From: Leptospira sp. WS4.C2
Lineage (GTDB): Bacteria; Spirochaetota; Leptospiria; Leptospirales; Leptospiraceae
Assembly (NCBI RefSeq): GCF_040833985.1
Contig: NZ_CP162139.1
Location: forward strand, 682,001 to 746,000
DNA length: 64,000 bases
Direction: 5' to 3'
Under the pieces are notes generated by a model, which had not been told where the DNA came from, made no database searches, and was given only the letters and a program-made list of their open reading frames with translations. Below, piece after piece: positions 62,346 through 64,000 of the stretch (its first letter is position 1; each line of letters opens with the position of its first letter). A program made the position numbers and the translations under genes.

Positions 62346-62789
62346 GTGGGTATTGTTATTCGTTTTCGATTAGCATTTGTTTTAGTTCTAGGGATTGTTG
62401 GAATCGGATTCATACTCCAATGTTCCCTCGTATCCAAATCTAAAAAATCAAAAGACCCTCAAATCCAAATTCATTTCCTCTCTCGGGATTTTGAAGAAAC
62501 CAAATCCATTCCTTCCTCCCTATTTGAATCAAAAGACTTATTGCTACTACTTGCTGAATTATCGAGAAAGGAAGATCCCTCGATGCGGTTTATCTCGACA
62601 ACCCGAACAGAAGAAATTATGGAAGTGAATGGAAAATCAAATTCTTGGACAGCGGGATGGGTGGTCTATGTAAATGAGGAAAGGATAGATGGAGTGCAGA
62701 TGAAACGGGGAGTTCGTATCAGCACCACAGATAAAATTGAAATTCGATATGAGGCCGTAGAGCGCGTCTTTGGTCGCCCTACGCCATAA
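62346..62789 (+). CDS. Small lipoprotein with DUF4430-like domain
   Basis: 147 residues from the GTG at 62346, picked because it starts a signal peptide (IRFRLAFVLVLGIVGIGFIL) ending at lipobox Cys (ILQCS). The C-terminal ~70 residues include SWTAGWVVYVNEERID and TTDKIEIRYE, like the DUF4430 ubiquitin-fold domain found in cobalamin-binding and transglutaminase-associated proteins. Start is uncertain, since the frame is open further upstream into the previous gene. Confidence 0.6.
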   Translation: MGIVIRFRLAFVLVLGIVGIGFILQCSLVSKSKKSKDPQIQIHFLSRDFEETKSIPSSLFESKDLLLLLAELSRKEDPSMRFISTTRTEEIMEVNGKSNSWTAGWVVYVNEERIDGVQMKRGVRISTTDKIEIRYEAVERVFGRPTP

Positions 62790-62804
62790 CCCATGGATTA
62801 CTAT

Positions 62805-63170
62805 TTATCTAAGTGTTGTTAGTTCGCGGTAAGCTCTTACAAATCCATCAGACATCGTTTTTGCAAATGTCAAAGAGATCCTAGCTTTTTCCGCAGCAAT
62901 CATCACGTCATGAAGTTCTACAGAGTTTGGGTCAAAAACAATTTTTTGCGTAAGTTCATCTGCTTCCACTTGTTGGTCATTGACTTGTTCAAAGGCTTTT
63001 TTCAAAGCATCACCAAAGGTTCCTGCTACTTCATCAGGGGACTTGGCTTCATTGGTTTTTCCATAGTGGCGTTCATCGGAACGAAAGATTCCTACCTTGT
63101 CGCCTTGTGGGAGAAGGGAATGGGGTTTGTAGGTTTGGGAACTGAGATTGGAAATGCGGTCAATAGCCAT
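62805..63170 (-). CDS. fliE: Flagellar hook-basal body protein FliE
   Basis: 121 residues. FGDALKKAFEQVNDQQVEAD and IVFDPNSVELHDVMIAAEKA followed by RISLTFAKTMSDGFVRAYREL are the FliE signature. GAGGAAA precedes the ATG. It links the MS ring to the rod. Third gene of the flgB-flgC-fliE set on the minus strand; the usual next gene, fliF, is separated by about 10 kb. Confidence 0.95.
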   Translation of the reverse strand: MAIDRISNLSSQTYKPHSLLPQGDKVGIFRSDERHYGKTNEAKSPDEVAGTFGDALKKAFEQVNDQQVEADELTQKIVFDPNSVELHDVMIAAEKARISLTFAKTMSDGFVRAYRELTTLR

Positions 63171-63262
63171 GGGTGTTTCCTCATTCTATTCATCGGCCAA
63201 ATCTGGGAAACCTAAAGAAAAAATTATGTCGCATTAAAAAAATGGAAAATAGACCCGAGGCA

Positions 63263-63285
63263 GGCCGGCTTTTTTACGCCCGGCC
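63263..63285. promoter_or_regulatory. GC-rich hairpin over the flgC stop
   Basis: GGCCGGC (63263-63269) pairs with GCCCGGCC (63278-63285) around an AT-rich loop that contains the flgC stop codon. There is no T-run. It may stabilise the flgBC transcript end or tune readthrough into fliE. Confidence 0.45.
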
Positions 63286-63735
63286 GATCTCCATCGCTTT
63301 GTTCATCATGGCTTTGGATCCGTTGATGAGTTGCACATTCGCCTCATAAGAACGGGAAGCCGAGATCATATCCGTCATCTCAGTGACGATGTTGATATTG
63401 GGAAGTTCCACATACCCTTTTTTCGGGCCCGTTTGGATGGCATCAGGATGAGTCGGGTCATAAGTCAATCGAAGAGGACTCATATCCTTTTCGATCTTCA
63501 TCACCTTCACCCCTTTGCCTTCGCCGGGTGCTACTCCAAAAGGATAAACAGGACTTTTCCAATTGGTTCTGAGATTAATCGGTGTTAGGATGACACGGTC
63601 CCTTCGAAAAGGGCCGTCTCCATTGGTATTTCTCGTAGTTGTCGAGTTTGCAATGTTATTCGAAATGACATCCATGCGGAGTCTTTGGGCAGAAAGCCCA
63701 GTTGCCGAAATATTAATAGAATCAAACATTCCCAT
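63274..63735 (-). CDS. flgC: Flagellar basal-body rod protein FlgC
   Basis: 153 residues. MFDSINISATGLSAQRLRMD followed by VISNNIANSTTT is the rod-protein N-terminal signature; the C terminus has VTEMTDMISASRSYEANVQL. It forms part of the proximal rod in the periplasm and is exported by the flagellar system without a signal peptide. AAGGAG overlaps the flgB stop, ten bases upstream. Confidence 0.96.
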   Translation of the reverse strand: MGMFDSINISATGLSAQRLRMDVISNNIANSTTTRNTNGDGPFRRDRVILTPINLRTNWKSPVYPFGVAPGEGKGVKVMKIEKDMSPLRLTYDPTHPDAIQTGPKKGYVELPNINIVTEMTDMISASRSYEANVQLINGSKAMMNKAMEIGRA

Positions 63736-63745
63736 AACTTACTCC

Positions 63746-64000
63746 TTAGTTGGTTCTCATCACAATGTTGAGAAGACGGTTGTTTTGGTTTAAGCGGTCA
63801 ACCATGAGGCTGTAACTCATTTGGTTTTGATTGGCATCCACCACTTCTTTTTCAATGTCTACGTTATTGCCATCAGGTCTCATTGTTGTGAGGTAATCCA
63901 AATTGGTTTTGGGTTTGGCATCCCGATAATCTAGCGGTTTAAAAAAATCAATATGACGATCGTTTGTGATTTTGGTGGGGACAGCTTTGTCCTGTTCGAT
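63746..64000 (-). CDS. flgB: Flagellar basal-body rod protein FlgB, C-terminal part
   Basis: The last 84 residues of a gene that enters from the right edge. LDYLTTMRPDGNNVDIEKEV followed by VDANQNQMSYSLMVDRLNQN matches the FlgB C terminus. It ends ten bases before flgC, so both belong to one transcript. Confidence 0.93.
   Translation of the reverse strand: MEQDKAVPTKITNDRHIDFFKPLDYRDAKPKTNLDYLTTMRPDGNNVDIEKEVVDANQNQMSYSLMVDRLNQNNRLLNIVMRTN

Overview
The window looks like chromosome from a spirochaete of the genus Leptospira. This is inferred from gene content, not from a database match. It carries spirochaete-type flagellar genes (flgB, flgC, fliE, fliF), many loose-lipobox lipoproteins, a hybrid PAS histidine kinase, a MASE1-SpoIIE phosphatase and a membrane adenylate cyclase. 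Base composition is moderately AT-rich, many starts are TTG or GTG, and genes often overlap by ATGA or GTGA. The wealth of signalling and metabolic genes would suit a free-living (saprophytic) species. I see no rRNA, tRNA, CRISPR array, intact insertion sequence or prophage.

Layout, left to right. 1-4.1 kb: an unknown partial gene and avtA face a DegT-fold/ATP-grasp pair. 4.2-12.2 kb: an exported carbohydrate-binding-like protein, cutA, a GST-like protein, two tandem M23 peptidases, DUF2237, a secreted zinc phospholipase C-like protein, an SH3b protein and a membrane protein. 12.2-13.7 kb: a rearranged patch with two copies of a ~140 bp repeat, an HD-domain gene, a remnant of a DUF4258 gene and an intact DUF4258/DUF2283 toxin-antitoxin-like pair. 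13.8-16.2 kb: thiolase and ilvC. 16.4-18.1 kb: three small exported proteins. 18.1-25.4 kb: MASE1-SpoIIE phosphatase, ABC-F ATPase and a five-PAS hybrid kinase. 25.4-33.2 kb: a TPR/CHAT-like protein, a CBS/CorC protein, split coaC-coaB, a DUF486 protein, a sirtuin and a BioF-like enzyme.

33.3-36.5 kb is a cytochrome c maturation operon (ccmE-ccmF-ccmH). Its CcmE has Cys where the usual haem-binding His sits. 36.6-44.1 kb holds an ElyC-like protein, an MBL hydrolase, a NhaD-like antiporter, an ammonia-lyase, DUF368 and a WecA/MraY-type glycosyltransferase. 44.1-47.7 kb is a tight operon dapA-dapB-cdaA-cdaR that joins lysine/DAP synthesis to c-di-AMP production. Then come a MEST-like hydrolase and an adenylate cyclase.

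51.3-64 kb holds flagellar basal-body genes on the minus strand: flgB-flgC-fliE at the right end, with fliF about 10 kb away. The gap is filled by a metabolic block: a class III aminotransferase, a TetR regulator, an HAD fragment, an MFS transporter, an FGGY kinase, a small phosphotransferase, a GlpD-like dehydrogenase, an MBL hydrolase and a lipoprotein. A 15-base sequence, GTGAGTCATCACTCA, lies inside palindromes in both divergent promoter regions of this block. I infer that the TetR protein controls the whole block, probably a polyol or amino-polyol uptake and breakdown route whose substrate is unknown. This is the best candidate here for an undescribed system.
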